DNA from: Marmoricola sp. Leaf446
GTDB lineage: Bacteria > Actinomycetota > Actinomycetes > Propionibacteriales > Nocardioidaceae
Reading direction: 5' to 3'
Length of the DNA: 64,000 nucleotides
Assembly: GCF_001424755.1 (NCBI RefSeq)
Contig: NZ_LMRF01000001.1
Coordinates: 1,234,021 to 1,298,020 of the forward strand
This document shows, piece by piece, positions 16,453 through 26,061 of this stretch. Position 1 is the first letter of the stretch. Every line of letters starts with the position of its first letter. The notes beneath the pieces are model-generated. The model saw only the letters and a program-made list of their open reading frames with translations. It had not been told where the DNA came from and searched no databases. The position numbers were made by a program, and so were the translations under genes.

Positions 16453-17679
16453 ATGTCCTCACGGACACTTCGATCCCGTTCTGCCCTGGCCGGTGTGCTC
16501 GCCTCGGCCCTGGCCATCTCCGGCTGCTCGCTCACCGCGGGCGGCGGCTCCGACGACGCCGGTGCCCGCACCTCCAGCGGTGGTGAGGCGCCCTCGGCCC
16601 AGGAGGAGCGCGAGTCCGCCGCCGTCGTCGTCAGCAACATCCGGCGCGGCGCCCAGGACGTCGACCTCACCCGCAAGCTGCGGCTGAGCGTGCAGGACGG
16701 CACCTTCGAGGACGTCACCGTCACCACCCGGCGGGGCGAGCCCGTCGAGGGTCGGCTCTCGGCCGACAAGACCCGCTGGGTCTCCCAGCAGCTGCTGACC
16801 TCCGGCACCCGCTACCGGGTGGCCAGCACGGCCGTCGACGCCGACGGCTTGGCGAAGACGTTCGACTCCGGCTTCCGGGCCCGCACCCTGAGCCTCGACG
16901 AGCAGACCTACCCCAGCTTCGTGGGTGACGGTCAGACCGTCGGCGTGGGGATGCCCGTCATCGTCCGCTTCGACGTGCCGGTGAGCGACAAGGCCGCCAT
17001 CGAGGAGCACCTCCAGGTGACCAGCAAGCCGGCCCAGGTCGGCTCGTTCCACTGGATCAGCGACAACGAGGTCCACTGGCGTCCGCGCACCTACTGGAAG
17101 CCCGGCACCCAGGTCGACGTGACCGCCGACGTGGGCGGCGTGCCCGCTGGCAACGGCATCTACGGCCAGGTCGACCGCAGCATGAACATGACCATCGGCA
17201 GCGCCATGGTCTCCAAGGTCGACATGAACTCCCACCAGATGAAGGTGTTCCGCGACGGTCGGCTGCTGCGCACCATCCCGATCACCACGGGGGAGCAGCC
17301 CAAGTTCACGACGCGCTCGGGCACCAAGGTCATCGTGGAGAAGTTCCGGCAGAAGCGGATGAACTCCGAGACCGTCGGCATCGACCCCGACAGCGCTGAC
17401 GGCTACGACATCGACGACGTCGAGTACGCCATGCGCGTCACCTACTCCGGCGAGTTCATCCACGCCGCCCCGTGGTCGGTCGGCAGCCAAGGCTCCGCCA
17501 ACGTCAGCCACGGCTGCACCGGCATGAGCACGGCCGACGCCGGCTGGCTCTACGAGAACTCCAAGGTGGGTGACGTCGTGGAGTACACCGGCACCGACCG
17601 CGGCACCGACCTCACCAACGGCTTCGGCGACTGGAACACCTCCTTCGCCGACTACAAGACGGGTTCCGCCCTCAGCTGA
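16453..17679 (+). CDS. L,D-transpeptidase lipoprotein (YkuD, LdtMt2-like)
   Basis: Cross-links peptidoglycan stem peptides 3-3 on the outer face of the membrane. The 408-aa precursor has a lipoprotein signal ending ISGC (Cys25), an Ala/Ser/Gly-rich linker, two Ig-like domains (about 55-150 and 150-245) and the YkuD domain. The catalytic motif HAAPW...SHGCTGMS places the nucleophile at Cys355. A Trp-rich C-terminal extension (GFGDWNTSFADYK) packs on the domain in LdtMt2-type enzymes. It lies between ctaF and a convergent membrane protein. A Crp-like site upstream may regulate it. Confidence 0.93.
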   Translation: MSSRTLRSRSALAGVLASALAISGCSLTAGGGSDDAGARTSSGGEAPSAQEERESAAVVVSNIRRGAQDVDLTRKLRLSVQDGTFEDVTVTTRRGEPVEGRLSADKTRWVSQQLLTSGTRYRVASTAVDADGLAKTFDSGFRARTLSLDEQTYPSFVGDGQTVGVGMPVIVRFDVPVSDKAAIEEHLQVTSKPAQVGSFHWISDNEVHWRPRTYWKPGTQVDVTADVGGVPAGNGIYGQVDRSMNMTIGSAMVSKVDMNSHQMKVFRDGRLLRTIPITTGEQPKFTTRSGTKVIVEKFRQKRMNSETVGIDPDSADGYDIDDVEYAMRVTYSGEFIHAAPWSVGSQGSANVSHGCTGMSTADAGWLYENSKVGDVVEYTGTDRGTDLTNGFGDWNTSFADYKTGSALS

Positions 17680-17703
17680 CCCCGACGGTCGACCCAGGCT
17701 CCC

Positions 17704-17745
17704 CGACGCCCCCAGCACGGTCCCACGGTCGTCCTGGGGGCGTCG
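17704..17745. terminator. Hairpin terminator between convergent genes
   Basis: A 12-bp stem CGACGCCCCCAG / CTGGGGGCGTCG with an 18-nt loop lies 25 nt beyond the L,D-transpeptidase stop. Confidence 0.7.
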
Positions 17746-17778
17746 TACGTCCCTGGTTGGCGGCGGGTGCCGGGCTCG

Positions 17779-18186
17779 TCAGCCGCTCACCGCTCCGTCG
17801 ACCCAGAACGGCCCGGCGAAGCCGACCAGGGTGCACGCCAGCGCCAGGCCGACGAGTCCCCACCCGCCCGGCCGTGGCTCGACTCCTCGCAGGACGTGGT
17901 CGACCCGCCGGAGTCGCCGCCGGAAGCCGAGGGTGAACAGCACGGCTCCGACGACGGTCAGCGGGACGCCCCATCCCATCGCGCGCCAGGCGTCGGCCGT
18001 CGCGAGCAGGTAGAGCTGGAACGGCACGAACCCGTAGAACAGCACGAAGAAGGGCGACACCCGGACGAGCAGCTGCCACCGCTCGGCGCGCGCCGCCGCG
18101 ACCACCGCGGCCCGCTGCCCCCGGGCGCGCTCGAGGCCGACGTCCCCGTCGCCGGGACGGTCCCCTGCCCGTTGCCCGTCGCTCAT
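17779..18186 (-). CDS. Hypothetical small membrane protein, 135 aa
   Basis: No family recognised. A hydrophilic N-terminus (about 1-45) with a possible amphipathic Arg/Ala helix precedes membrane segments at about 45-65 (VSPFFVLFYGFVPFQLYLLATA), 70-88 and 112-130, separated by a strongly basic loop (FRRRLRRVDHVLR). I start at the ATG at 18186, which has TACCCT 6 nt upstream, rather than 156 nt further upstream where the sequence runs through the qcrB terminator. Its place at the tail of the qcr operon, separated by that terminator, suggests independent expression. Confidence 0.6.
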   Translation of the reverse strand: MSDGQRAGDRPGDGDVGLERARGQRAAVVAAARAERWQLLVRVSPFFVLFYGFVPFQLYLLATADAWRAMGWGVPLTVVGAVLFTLGFRRRLRRVDHVLRGVEPRPGGWGLVGLALACTLVGFAGPFWVDGAVSG

Positions 18187-18252
18187 GGACCGAGGGTAGG
18201 AGGGGGCGCTGCTCCGGGGGCCGGTTTGCCCGCAGTGCCGCCGCCCGGGACG

Positions 18253-18289
18253 GCGAAGGGCCCCGGGACGGTGTCCCGGGGCCCTTCGC
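18253..18289 (-). terminator. Very strong hairpin terminator of the ctaE-qcrCAB operon
   Basis: A perfect 17-bp GC-rich stem beginning GCGAAGGGCCCCGGGAC with a 3-nt loop lies 13 nt beyond the qcrB stop codon. Confidence 0.8.
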
Positions 18290-18301
18290 GTCGTGCTGGT
18301 G

Positions 18302-20056
18302 TCAGCGGCTGCTGAGCTGGTTGTCGCTGACGGACTCGGCACGGCCGTCGAACTGGTGTCCGTCGGCGGCGTGGCCGCTCATGGCGACCTCGTGCGCGTG
18401 CTCGAGCTCGGCGTGGTGATGGGCCTCGTCGAGCTCCGCCCGGGTCGGCGCCTGCACGTTGTCGCCGTACCAGAGCTGCGAGAGACGGCCGCGCAGCTTG
18501 TCCTTGCGCGCGGTGGGGGAGGAGACCCCGTTGTCGTCGGTCGTCAGCTGCGGGACGAAGATATCGTCACGGTCGCGGGCGGTCAGCGTGTAGGCACGCT
18601 CCAGGGGCAGCGGCAGGTGACGCTCGCTGTAGCCGCCCTGGGCGTCCCGCATGATGATGCCGCTCTCGTAGCCGTGCAGCAGCTTCTCGTTGTCGTGACG
18701 CTGGAGCGAGATGCACCAGCGGCGCGTGATGATGAACGCGATCACCGGGCCGATGAAGACGGCGGCCCTGATGAAGTAGGTGATCTGGTTGATGCTGAGG
18801 TTCATCTTGATGGCGATGATGTCGTTGCCGCCGGCGGCCCAGAGCAGACCGATGAAGGTCATCAGCGCGACCATGGTGGCCGTGCGCGTCGGGGCGTTGC
18901 GGGGGCGCTGCAGCAGGTGGTGGTCCCGCTTGTCCTGGGTGATCCAGGACTCGATGAACGGCAGCATCAGCAGGATCGTGAACATCACGCCGGGCAGCAC
19001 GATGATCGGCAGCAGCACGTTCCACGACAGCGTCAGGCCGAAGAAGTGCGACTCGATGCCGGGCATGATGCGCAGCGCGCCGTCGGGCCAGCCCATGTAC
19101 CAGTCGGGCTGCGAGCCTGCCGTCACCTCGGCCGGGTTGTAGGGGCCGTAGGCCCACACCGGGTTGATGCTGATGATGCCGCCCATGAGGGTCAGCACGC
19201 CAAAGACGATGAAGAAGAACCCGCCGGCCTTGGCGGCGTACACCGGGAGCATCGGGAAGCCGACGACGTTGCCCTCGGTGCGGCCGGGGCCGGGCCACTG
19301 CGTGTGCTTGTGGTAGACGAGCAGCAGCATGTGGGCCGCGATCAGGGCCAGCAGCACACCCGGGATCAGCAGCACGTGGACGGTGTAGAGGCGCGGGATG
19401 ATCGAGTCGCCGGGGAACTCGCCGCCGAAGAGGAAGAACGAGGCGTAGGTGCCGATGACGGGGATCGACTTCATGAACCCGTCGGCGGCGCGGATGCCGG
19501 TGCCCGAGAGCAGGTCGTCGGGCAGCGAGTAGCCGGTGAAGCCCTCGAGCGTGCCGAGGATGAGCAGCAGGCAGCCGATCACCCAGTTGAGCTCGCGGGG
19601 CTTGCGGAAGGCACCGGTGAAGTAGACGCGCATCATGTGCACGAACATCGAGGCGATGAAGATCATCGCGGCCCAGTGGTGGACCTGGCGCATCAGCAGG
19701 CCGCCACGGATGTCGAAGGAGATGTGCAGGGCCGACATGTAGGCCTCGGACATCTCGAGCCCGCGCAGCGGCGAGTAGGAGCCGTCGTAGACGACCTCGG
19801 CCATGCTCGGGCGGTACCACAGGGTCAGGAAGACGCCCGTGAGCAGCAGCACGACGAAGGACCACAGGGCGATCTCGCCGAGCATGAAGGACCAGTGGTC
19901 GGGGAAGACCTTGCGGAGGTTCTTCTTGGCCAGCCCGGCGAGGCCGAGCCGGTCGTCGGCCCAGGTGGCGGCGGCGCCGACCTTCGAGGGCTTCTCGGGC
20001 TTGGCGGCAGTCTTGCCGTTGGTGCGAGCGACGGTGTCAGCGCTCATCTCGGTCAC
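18302..20056 (-). CDS. qcrB: Cytochrome bc complex cytochrome b subunit
   Basis: Menaquinol-oxidising cytochrome b of the bcc complex. The 584-aa protein has the N-terminal cytochrome b6-type helices with haem ligands in VHHWAAMIFIASMFVHMMR and TVHVLLIPGVLLALIAAHMLLL. The Qo-site motif appears as PDWY (in SQPDWYMGW) in place of PEWY, as usual in actinobacteria. A long hydrophilic C-terminal extension (about 420-584) is typical of the actinobacterial type that docks to aa3. The GTG start overlaps the qcrA stop, with GGAG upstream. This is the target class of Q203-type inhibitors in mycobacteria. Confidence 0.96.
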   Translation of the reverse strand: MTEMSADTVARTNGKTAAKPEKPSKVGAAATWADDRLGLAGLAKKNLRKVFPDHWSFMLGEIALWSFVVLLLTGVFLTLWYRPSMAEVVYDGSYSPLRGLEMSEAYMSALHISFDIRGGLLMRQVHHWAAMIFIASMFVHMMRVYFTGAFRKPRELNWVIGCLLLILGTLEGFTGYSLPDDLLSGTGIRAADGFMKSIPVIGTYASFFLFGGEFPGDSIIPRLYTVHVLLIPGVLLALIAAHMLLLVYHKHTQWPGPGRTEGNVVGFPMLPVYAAKAGGFFFIVFGVLTLMGGIISINPVWAYGPYNPAEVTAGSQPDWYMGWPDGALRIMPGIESHFFGLTLSWNVLLPIIVLPGVMFTILLMLPFIESWITQDKRDHHLLQRPRNAPTRTATMVALMTFIGLLWAAGGNDIIAIKMNLSINQITYFIRAAVFIGPVIAFIITRRWCISLQRHDNEKLLHGYESGIIMRDAQGGYSERHLPLPLERAYTLTARDRDDIFVPQLTTDDNGVSSPTARKDKLRGRLSQLWYGDNVQAPTRAELDEAHHHAELEHAHEVAMSGHAADGHQFDGRAESVSDNQLSSR

Positions 20057-21108
20057 TCATCTCCAGGCTCATCGTTGTTGCGCTCCCAGAAGGACGGGCC
20101 TACGGCCTCGGTGAAGTCGCGGGTGGCGACCAGGTAGCCCTCGTCGTCCACGGCCAAGGGTAGCTGCGGCAGGTGACGGGCCGCGGGGCCGAAGATGACC
20201 TTGCCGTTGTCGGCGAGGTCGAACGTGGACTGGTGGCAGGGGCACAGCAGGTGGTGCGTCTGCTGCTCCCACAGGGAGATCGGGCACCCGACGTGGGTGC
20301 AGATCTTGGAGTAGCACAGGATGCCGTCGACGCCCCAGTTCTCCCGACCGGGCCAGGGCTTGATGTCGTCGGGCTGCATGCGGACGATCACCACGGCGGC
20401 CTTGGCCTTCTCCTGCTGGAGCTCGATGCCGTGGTAGATCGGCTCGCCCTCGGCGTCCTCCTCGAAGAAGACCGCGGGCTCGCCGTTGACGAGCTGACCC
20501 ACCTCCATGTCCTGGGGGCGGATCGGGGTGCCGCTGACGTCCTGGACGACGCGCATGCCGCGCTTCCAGACCGTCGTGTAGAGCTTGTCACCGGGCAGCG
20601 GACCGAGGTCGCGGAGCATGATGACGGCCGGGGCGCCGAGCAGCAGCACGGAGCCCAGGAGGCTGTTGCGGATCAGCGGGCGCCGGGCGATGCCCGACTC
20701 CTCGGTGCCCTGGCGCAGCGCCGCGAGCGTCTCGACCTTGTCCTCCTCCGAGGACGAGGCCGCGTGGCGGTACTCGACGATCTCGGTGTCGGCCATGAGC
20801 TTGCGGGCCCACTGGATTGTGCCGACGCCGATGAGGGTCAGCGCCAGGCCCAGGAACAGGCCCATCGTGAGGTTGGAGGCGCCGAAGCCGAGGAGCTCGG
20901 TGGGGTTGTCGCCGATCTCGAAGACGAAGTAGGAGACGCAGAACAGCACCGTGCACACGGCCGACAGCGCGAACATCAGCGCGACCTGGCGCTCGGCGCG
21001 CTTCTCGAGGTGGTCGTCGACGTCGGTGGGCCGCGGCTCGTGGGCCGGCAGACCCGGGTCGTCGAACAGGTCGTTCTCGACCCGCTCGAGCTCGCCCTTG
21101 GCCGTCAT
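20053..21108 (-). CDS. qcrA: Rieske iron-sulfur subunit of the bcc complex
   Basis: Transfers electrons from menaquinol to cytochrome cc. The 351-aa protein has three membrane segments (about 43-65, 75-97 and 150-170), as in actinobacterial QcrA, rather than the single one of mitochondrial Rieske proteins. The [2Fe-2S] ligands are CTHVGCP and CPCHQSTFD near residues 285-305. I start at ATG 21108, which overlaps the qcrC stop (ATGA); an in-frame start 51 nt upstream would lie inside qcrC. The extracytoplasmic Rieske domain should be exported by Tat, but a clean twin-Arg signal is not obvious; RRPLIRNSLLG before the third segment may serve. Confidence 0.95.
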   Translation of the reverse strand: MTAKGELERVENDLFDDPGLPAHEPRPTDVDDHLEKRAERQVALMFALSAVCTVLFCVSYFVFEIGDNPTELLGFGASNLTMGLFLGLALTLIGVGTIQWARKLMADTEIVEYRHAASSSEEDKVETLAALRQGTEESGIARRPLIRNSLLGSVLLLGAPAVIMLRDLGPLPGDKLYTTVWKRGMRVVQDVSGTPIRPQDMEVGQLVNGEPAVFFEEDAEGEPIYHGIELQQEKAKAAVVIVRMQPDDIKPWPGRENWGVDGILCYSKICTHVGCPISLWEQQTHHLLCPCHQSTFDLADNGKVIFGPAARHLPQLPLAVDDEGYLVATRDFTEAVGPSFWERNNDEPGDE

Positions 21109-21977
21109 GCCGTGCCGCCCTTCTTCTTGGTCGATCGGGTGGAGTGCGCGGCGATCCACACCGCGAAGCCGACCAGCGCGCCCATGCCGACCAGCCAGGC
21201 CGCGAGGCCCTCGGTGACCGGTCCCAGGGAGCCGAGCTCGAAGCCGCCGTACTTGGGCGACTCCTCACGCTCGTTCAGGTAGGCGATGATGTTGCGCTTG
21301 TCCTCGGGGGTGAGGACCTCGTCGGAGAAGACCGGCATCTGCTGCGGGCCGGTGAGCATGGCCTCGTAGATGTGCTTGTTGGAGACGCCGTCCAGCGACG
21401 GGGCGAAGCGGCCGCGGGGGAGCGCCCCGCCGGCGCCGGCGAAGTTGTGGCAGGCGGTGCAGTTGGTGCGGAAGAACTCGCCGCCCTCGACCACGCCCTC
21501 CTCGTCGACGTCCTCGGTGCTGGTCTCGGACTCCGCGGGCACGGCCGGGCCGGGGCCGAGCGTGGCGACGTACGCCGCCAGCGCCTCGGTCTCCTCCTCG
21601 GAGTAGACGGGGGGCTTGCGCAGCGCCTGGGTGCCGGGCTGGGCCATCGGCATGCGGCCGGTGCCGACCTGGAAGTCGACCGAGGCGGCGCCGACGCCGA
21701 CCAGGCTGGGGCCGTACTGGTTGCCCTGCTCGGTGGGGACGCCCTCGCCGTTCTTGCCGTGGCAGGACGAGCAGCCGACCAGGAACAGCGCGCGGCCCTT
21801 GGCCACGAGGTCCTCGTCGGCGGTCTTCTGCTCCGCCGAGGCGGGAGCGAGCAGCGAGAACATCCCGCCCGTGAGGATGAGCGCCAGCAGCACGACCACG
21901 GGGCCGGCGAGGCGGCTGCGGCGGTGTGCCGAGAGGCGGCCGGTGATCCGGCTGCCGAGCTTCTGCGTGAGTCGCAC
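21105..21977 (-). CDS. qcrC: Di-haem cytochrome cc subunit of the bcc complex
   Basis: Bridges the bcc complex to CtaC, replacing a soluble cytochrome c. The 290-aa protein has an N-terminal export/anchor segment (about 24-47, ending PASA), two c-type haem motifs, CSSCH (69-73) and CTACH (173-177), Met ligands in GRMPMAQ and PQQMPVF, and a C-terminal membrane anchor (about 258-278). The two-domain, two-haem form is diagnostic of Actinobacteria. The GTG at 21977 follows GAAGGG. Confidence 0.95.
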   Translation of the reverse strand: MRLTQKLGSRITGRLSAHRRSRLAGPVVVLLALILTGGMFSLLAPASAEQKTADEDLVAKGRALFLVGCSSCHGKNGEGVPTEQGNQYGPSLVGVGAASVDFQVGTGRMPMAQPGTQALRKPPVYSEEETEALAAYVATLGPGPAVPAESETSTEDVDEEGVVEGGEFFRTNCTACHNFAGAGGALPRGRFAPSLDGVSNKHIYEAMLTGPQQMPVFSDEVLTPEDKRNIIAYLNEREESPKYGGFELGSLGPVTEGLAAWLVGMGALVGFAVWIAAHSTRSTKKKGGTA

Positions 21978-22014
21978 CAGGGAACCCTTCGGGGAAGTCA
22001 GGACTGCGGGGGAG

Positions 22015-22653
22015 CTACTTGATGAGGTAGACGGTCGCGAACAGACCGACCCAGACCACGTCGACGAAGTGCCAGTAGTAGGACACGACGATCGCGGTGA
22101 CCGCCTGCTCGTGCGTGAACTTGCGGGCGAGGTAGGTGCGCCCGAGGACGAAGAGGAAGGCGACGAGGCCGCCGATGACGTGGATGCCGTGGAAGCCGGT
22201 CGCGAGGTAGAACACCGTGCCGTACGCCGAGGACGGGATCGTCAGGCCCTCGTGGACCAGCTCGGCGTACTCGAAGGCCTGGCCGCCGATGAACACGGCG
22301 CCCATGACGTAGGTGAGGATGAACCACTCCCGCAGGCCCCACTGCTTGAACTGCCACAGCTTGCCGGTGCGACCGACGATGCCGTCCTCGGCCTTGAAGA
22401 CGCCGAGCTGGCAGGTCACCGAGGAGGCCACCAGGATGATCGTGTTCACCGTGGAGAACGGCACGTTGAGCAGCTCGGTCTCCTGGGCCCACAGCTCGGG
22501 GCTCACGGAGCGGATCGTGAAGTAGGCGGCGAAGAGGGCCGCGAAGAACATCAGCTCGCTCGAGAGCCACACGATCGTGCCCACGCTGACCATGCTGGGT
22601 CGGTCGTGGTGCCCGTGGAGTCGGGATGCCGGGATAGCCGTTGCTGTCGCCAC
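22015..22653 (-). CDS. ctaE: Cytochrome c oxidase subunit III (aa3-type)
   Basis: Structural subunit of the aa3 oxidase; 212 aa with the five-helix core typical of actinobacterial CtaE ([92 protein letters not shown]). The conserved EL-M and FHG-HV motifs are present. I use the GTG at 22653; an AT-rich TAATGAT stretch just upstream may be the -10 of a near-leaderless transcript. It leads the ctaE-qcrC-qcrA-qcrB operon and is divergent from the assembly-protein gene. Confidence 0.94.
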   Translation of the reverse strand: MATATAIPASRLHGHHDRPSMVSVGTIVWLSSELMFFAALFAAYFTIRSVSPELWAQETELLNVPFSTVNTIILVASSVTCQLGVFKAEDGIVGRTGKLWQFKQWGLREWFILTYVMGAVFIGGQAFEYAELVHEGLTIPSSAYGTVFYLATGFHGIHVIGGLVAFLFVLGRTYLARKFTHEQAVTAIVVSYYWHFVDVVWVGLFATVYLIK

Positions 22654-22734
22654 CCGATCATTATTGCCCCACCCTGTGAATCGGCCATCCCTGACCCCGG
22701 TGTTTTGCTGAGAAGCACCACCTAACCTGGAGGA

Positions 22735-23688
22735 GTGCCGCCCTTCTCCCCGTCCGCCGTCGTCACCGAGTGGGGCCTCTCGCCCGTGCTGTTCGTGCTC
22801 GTCGTGTGGGCCGCGGGGCTCTACATGTACGCCGTGTGGCGGCTGCACGACCGGGGCGACCGGTGGCCGGTGGGGCGCACCCTCGCCTTCGTCGGTGGTG
22901 GTCTGGGGACGTTCTTCTTCGCGACCAGCTCGGGCCTCGCGGCGTACGACACGACGCTGCTGAGCGTGCACATGGTCCAGCACATGCTGCTCTCGATGGT
23001 CGTGCCGGTGATGTGCGCCCTGGGTGCGCCCGTGACGCTGGCGCTGCGCACGCTGCCCGCCCGGCCCCGCCGGGTCCTGCTGTCGGTGCTGCACTCCCGG
23101 TTCGCCCGGGTGCTGACCTTCGCGCCGCTGACCCTGGCGGTCTACGTGATCAGCCCCTGGGCGCTCTACTTCACCGGCTGGTACGACGCCACCCTGCGCT
23201 CGGACCTGCTGCACGAGCTGATGCACGTGCACCTGGTGGCCGTGGGTGCGTTGTTCTTCACACCGATCCTCGGCGTCGACCCCGTCCCCGGTCGCGTCAG
23301 CCACCCGTTCCGGCTGCTGATGCTGATGCTGACGCTGCCCTTCCACGCCTTCCTGGGCGTCACCGTGATGGGCCAGACCACGCTCATCGGCGGCGACTGG
23401 TACCCCTCGCTCAAGGCGCAGCTGCCGTGGCTGCCCGACCCGATGGCCGACCAGCACCTCGCCGGCGGGATCCTCTGGGGCTCGGGCGACCTGATCGCGC
23501 TCATGATGTTCGTCACGCTGTTCGTGCAGTGGGTCCGGGCCTCGCAGCAGGAGGCGCGACGCGAGGACCGACGGCTCGACCGGCTCGCGCGGGCCGAGGA
23601 GCGGACCCGGGACCGCGACGAGCAGGACGCGCACCCGCGGGAGCAGGCGAGCACCGCCCCGAGCGCCCCGAGCGCCCCCAGGCGGTAG
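22735..23688 (+). CDS. CtaG-type cytochrome c oxidase assembly protein
   Basis: Polytopic membrane protein of 317 aa in the caa3_CtaG family, which helps assemble or metallate the oxidase. Seven hydrophobic segments run from about residue 15 to 265. Conserved His/Met-bearing helices ([48 protein letters not shown]) are plausible copper ligands. The C-terminal 45 residues are highly charged. GGAGGA immediately precedes the GTG at 22735. The divergent ctaE supports the role. Its stop codon TAG is also the first half of the next gene's -10 box. Confidence 0.88.
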   Translation: MPPFSPSAVVTEWGLSPVLFVLVVWAAGLYMYAVWRLHDRGDRWPVGRTLAFVGGGLGTFFFATSSGLAAYDTTLLSVHMVQHMLLSMVVPVMCALGAPVTLALRTLPARPRRVLLSVLHSRFARVLTFAPLTLAVYVISPWALYFTGWYDATLRSDLLHELMHVHLVAVGALFFTPILGVDPVPGRVSHPFRLLMLMLTLPFHAFLGVTVMGQTTLIGGDWYPSLKAQLPWLPDPMADQHLAGGILWGSGDLIALMMFVTLFVQWVRASQQEARREDRRLDRLARAEERTRDRDEQDAHPREQASTAPSAPSAPRR

Positions 23689-23691
23689 CAT
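23686..23691 (+). promoter_or_regulatory. Candidate leaderless -10 box overlapping a stop codon
   Basis: TAGCAT lies 7 nt before the GTG at 23699; its TAG is the stop codon of the oxidase assembly gene. Confidence 0.4.
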
Positions 23692-23698
23692 CCGCGAC

Positions 23699-24121
23699 GT
23701 GACCTCCGCCTCCTCCAGCGCCGGCAAGACCCTGAGGGTGCTCGTCTACAGCGACGACGTCGACACGCGGGAGCAGGTGATCCTCGCGCTCGGCCGTCGG
23801 CCGCACCCGGACCTGCCCGAGGTGGAGTACGTCGAGGTGGCGACCGAGCCCGTGGTGATCCAGCAGATGGACGCCGGCGGCGTCGACCTGGCCGTCCTCG
23901 ACGGCGAGGCCGCCCCGGCCGGGGGCATGGGCATCGCCAAGCAGCTCAAGGACGAGATCTACCGGTGCCCGCCGCTGCTGGTGCTGACCGGCCGGGTCCA
24001 GGACAACTGGCTCGCGACCTGGTCGCGCGCCGACGCCGCGGTGTCCCACCCGCTGGACCCGATCGAGCTGGCCGAGGCCGTCATCCGGCTGCTGCGCTCG
24101 CGGGTCCCGGCCACGACGTGA
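23699..24121 (+). CDS. Receiver-like stand-alone protein, 140 aa
   Basis: Single response-regulator receiver fold without an output domain. The pattern [19 protein letters not shown], then [17 protein letters not shown] with Asp68 at the phosphorylation position, [14 protein letters not shown] with Thr, and a C-terminal LAEAVIRLL helix fits CheY-like topology. The conserved Lys is not evident (SHPLDP is found where KP usually occurs), so phosphorylation may be lost. It overlaps trpD by 4 nt (GTGA). The same receiver-trpD adjacency is widespread in Actinobacteria as far as I recall, but its meaning is unknown. Confidence 0.7.
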   Translation: MTSASSSAGKTLRVLVYSDDVDTREQVILALGRRPHPDLPEVEYVEVATEPVVIQQMDAGGVDLAVLDGEAAPAGGMGIAKQLKDEIYRCPPLLVLTGRVQDNWLATWSRADAAVSHPLDPIELAEAVIRLLRSRVPATT

Positions 24122-25173
24122 GCCCGGCCCCGACGTCGACCGGCGGGACCGCACCCACCTGGCCATCGGTGCTCGGCGGCCTCGTCGCCGGCCGCGACCT
24201 GGACGCGGGGGAGACCGCGTGGGCGATGGGCGAGGTCCTGGCCGGCGCCGCGACCCCGGCCCAGGTGGCCGGCTTCGCGGTGGCGCTGCGCGCCAAGGGC
24301 GAGACGGTGGCCGAGATGGAGGGCCTCGTCGCCGCGATGTACGACGCCGCGACGCCGCTCTCGGTGCCCGGCCGCCTGCTCGACGTGGTCGGCACCGGCG
24401 GTGACCGCTCGTTCTCGGTCAACATCTCCACCATGGCCGCGATCGTGGCGGCCGGCGCGGGTGCGACCGTGGTCAAGCACGGCAACCGCTCGGCGTCGTC
24501 CAAGGCGGGCAGCGCCGACGTGCTCGAGCGGCTCGGCATCCGCCTCGACCTGCCGGCCGCCGACGTCGCGCGGGTCGCCGAGGAGGCCGGCATCACGTTC
24601 TGCTTCGCCGCGGCCTTCCACCCCGCCCTGCGCCACGCCGCCACCGCGCGCAGCGAGCTCGGCATCGGCACCACCTTCAACTTCCTCGGCCCGATCGCCA
24701 ACCCGGCCAGGCCGGCCGCCCAGGCGATCGGGTGCGCCGACGTCCGGATGGCGCCGGTGATGGCCGGCGTCTTCGCGCGGCGGGGCGTCGACGCCTGGGT
24801 CTTCCGCGGCGACGACGGCCTCGACGAGCTCACCACGACCACGACGTCACGGGTGTGGCTGGTCCGCGACGGCGAGGTGACCGAGCACGTCCTCGACCCC
24901 GAGGCGCTCGGCCTGGCCCGCGGCACCGCGGAGGGGTTGCGCGGCGCCGACGCGGCGTACAACGCCGAGGTGGTGCGCCGGACCCTCGACGGCGAGGCGG
25001 GCCAGGTGCGCGACGCGGTGCTGCTCAACGCCGGCGCCGCCCTGGCCGTGCACGCGCGGGACGACGGCACCCTCGAGGAGCAGCTGGCCGCCGGTCTCGC
25101 CCGCGCCACCGAGGCCGTCGACTCCGGGGCCGCTCGGGCTGCGCTCGACCGCTGGGTGGCCGCGACCCGCTGA
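24118..25173 (+). CDS. trpD: Anthranilate phosphoribosyltransferase
   Basis: Second step of tryptophan synthesis: joins anthranilate to PRPP. The 351-aa enzyme has the PRPP motif [14 protein letters not shown] near residue 95, the [18 protein letters not shown] anthranilate/Mg loop, and the [13 protein letters not shown] segment. In the variable position usually read GTGGD-GGTFNIST, FS replaces TF, typical of actinobacteria. It is coupled to the receiver-like gene, and no other trp genes are nearby. The position beside ctaE/qcr matches mycobacteria (trpD, Rv2192c) as recalled. Confidence 0.94.
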   Translation: MSPAPTSTGGTAPTWPSVLGGLVAGRDLDAGETAWAMGEVLAGAATPAQVAGFAVALRAKGETVAEMEGLVAAMYDAATPLSVPGRLLDVVGTGGDRSFSVNISTMAAIVAAGAGATVVKHGNRSASSKAGSADVLERLGIRLDLPAADVARVAEEAGITFCFAAAFHPALRHAATARSELGIGTTFNFLGPIANPARPAAQAIGCADVRMAPVMAGVFARRGVDAWVFRGDDGLDELTTTTTSRVWLVRDGEVTEHVLDPEALGLARGTAEGLRGADAAYNAEVVRRTLDGEAGQVRDAVLLNAGAALAVHARDDGTLEEQLAAGLARATEAVDSGAARAALDRWVAATR

Positions 25174-25182
25174 GGTCCCGGC

Positions 25183-26061
25183 TCACCGCCAGCTGGTCGC
25201 GGCCCTCACCGAGACGGGGAGACCGGCCCGGTCGCCGCGGCGCAGGGCTGCTGCGACGTTGGCCAGGGCATGGGCTCGGCTGGTCGGTCGCACGAGGGCG
25301 GCCCGGCGGGCACGACGCCAGCCCAGTTCAGCGCACGACCGTGCCACCTCCTGGGAGATCTGGCTCTCCTCCGCGAACCGGGCCGCGGTGCGAGCCGTCG
25401 ACGACGACGCACTCGCCGCGTGCCGCCGGTAGCTGAAGGTGACGTGGTCGTCGACGACGAGCTGGTGGCCGGACAGCACCAAGCGCATCACCAGCTCGAG
25501 ATCGAGCGCGGTCTCCAGGCCGGGCCGGAAGGACAGCGCGGCCGCCTCCCGACGCCAGAGCATCGATGGGAAGTACAGCCAGTTCCCCGTCATGAGGCTG
25601 CGTGCCAGCTCCTCGCCCCCCAGGTAGCGGGGCCCGCCGGCGGGCCGCAGGAGCATCTTCACCCGGTCGGCCAGGCCGGCGTGGGTCGCCCCCTGAGCGT
25701 CGATGACCTCGACGCCGGGCTGGTACATCGATGCCTGCGGGCAGGCCTCGACCATCGTCAGCAGGTGCGCCAGGTGGTCCGGTCGCATGAGGTCGTCGCA
25801 CCCCATGAACGTCACGAACGGGGCCTGGCCGAGAGCGGCGCAGTGGCGGAACACGGCATTGACGCCCAGGCGTCGAGGACTGCGCCACACCGAGACCCGG
25901 GGGTCCTCGTGGTCGTGCAACCAGGCGTGGACCGAGGGATCGGGGTCGGCGTCGTCGACGACGTGGAGACGCCAGTCGTCGTGGGTCTGGTCCAGGACGC
26001 TGGTCACGGCGGCCCGCATCAGCCCCGCGTCTCCCCGGTAGGGCAGGACCACGTCGATCAC
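25183..26061 (-). CDS. Family 2 glycosyltransferase
   Basis: GT-A fold enzyme of 292 aa that transfers a sugar from an activated donor at the cytoplasmic face. The start VIDVVLPYRGDAGLMRAAVTSVLDQTHDDW with LHVVDDADPD is the nucleotide-sugar binding half. FMGCDDLMRPDHL is the DxD-type metal motif near residue 95. The Arg/Ala-rich C-terminal tail (about 235-292) may bind membrane or partners. The GTG start overlaps the DUF2142 gene stop (GTGA). It is the last gene of a four-gene operon with an inverted repeat at its head. Donor and acceptor are unknown. Confidence 0.82.
   Translation of the reverse strand: MIDVVLPYRGDAGLMRAAVTSVLDQTHDDWRLHVVDDADPDPSVHAWLHDHEDPRVSVWRSPRRLGVNAVFRHCAALGQAPFVTFMGCDDLMRPDHLAHLLTMVEACPQASMYQPGVEVIDAQGATHAGLADRVKMLLRPAGGPRYLGGEELARSLMTGNWLYFPSMLWRREAAALSFRPGLETALDLELVMRLVLSGHQLVVDDHVTFSYRRHAASASSSTARTAARFAEESQISQEVARSCAELGWRRARRAALVRPTSRAHALANVAAALRRGDRAGLPVSVRAATSWR

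Noticed and set aside
22654..23727. Upstream extension of ctaE across the CtaG-type gene
   Set aside because: The extension is antisense to the assembly gene; the family N-terminus begins at the GTG at 22653.
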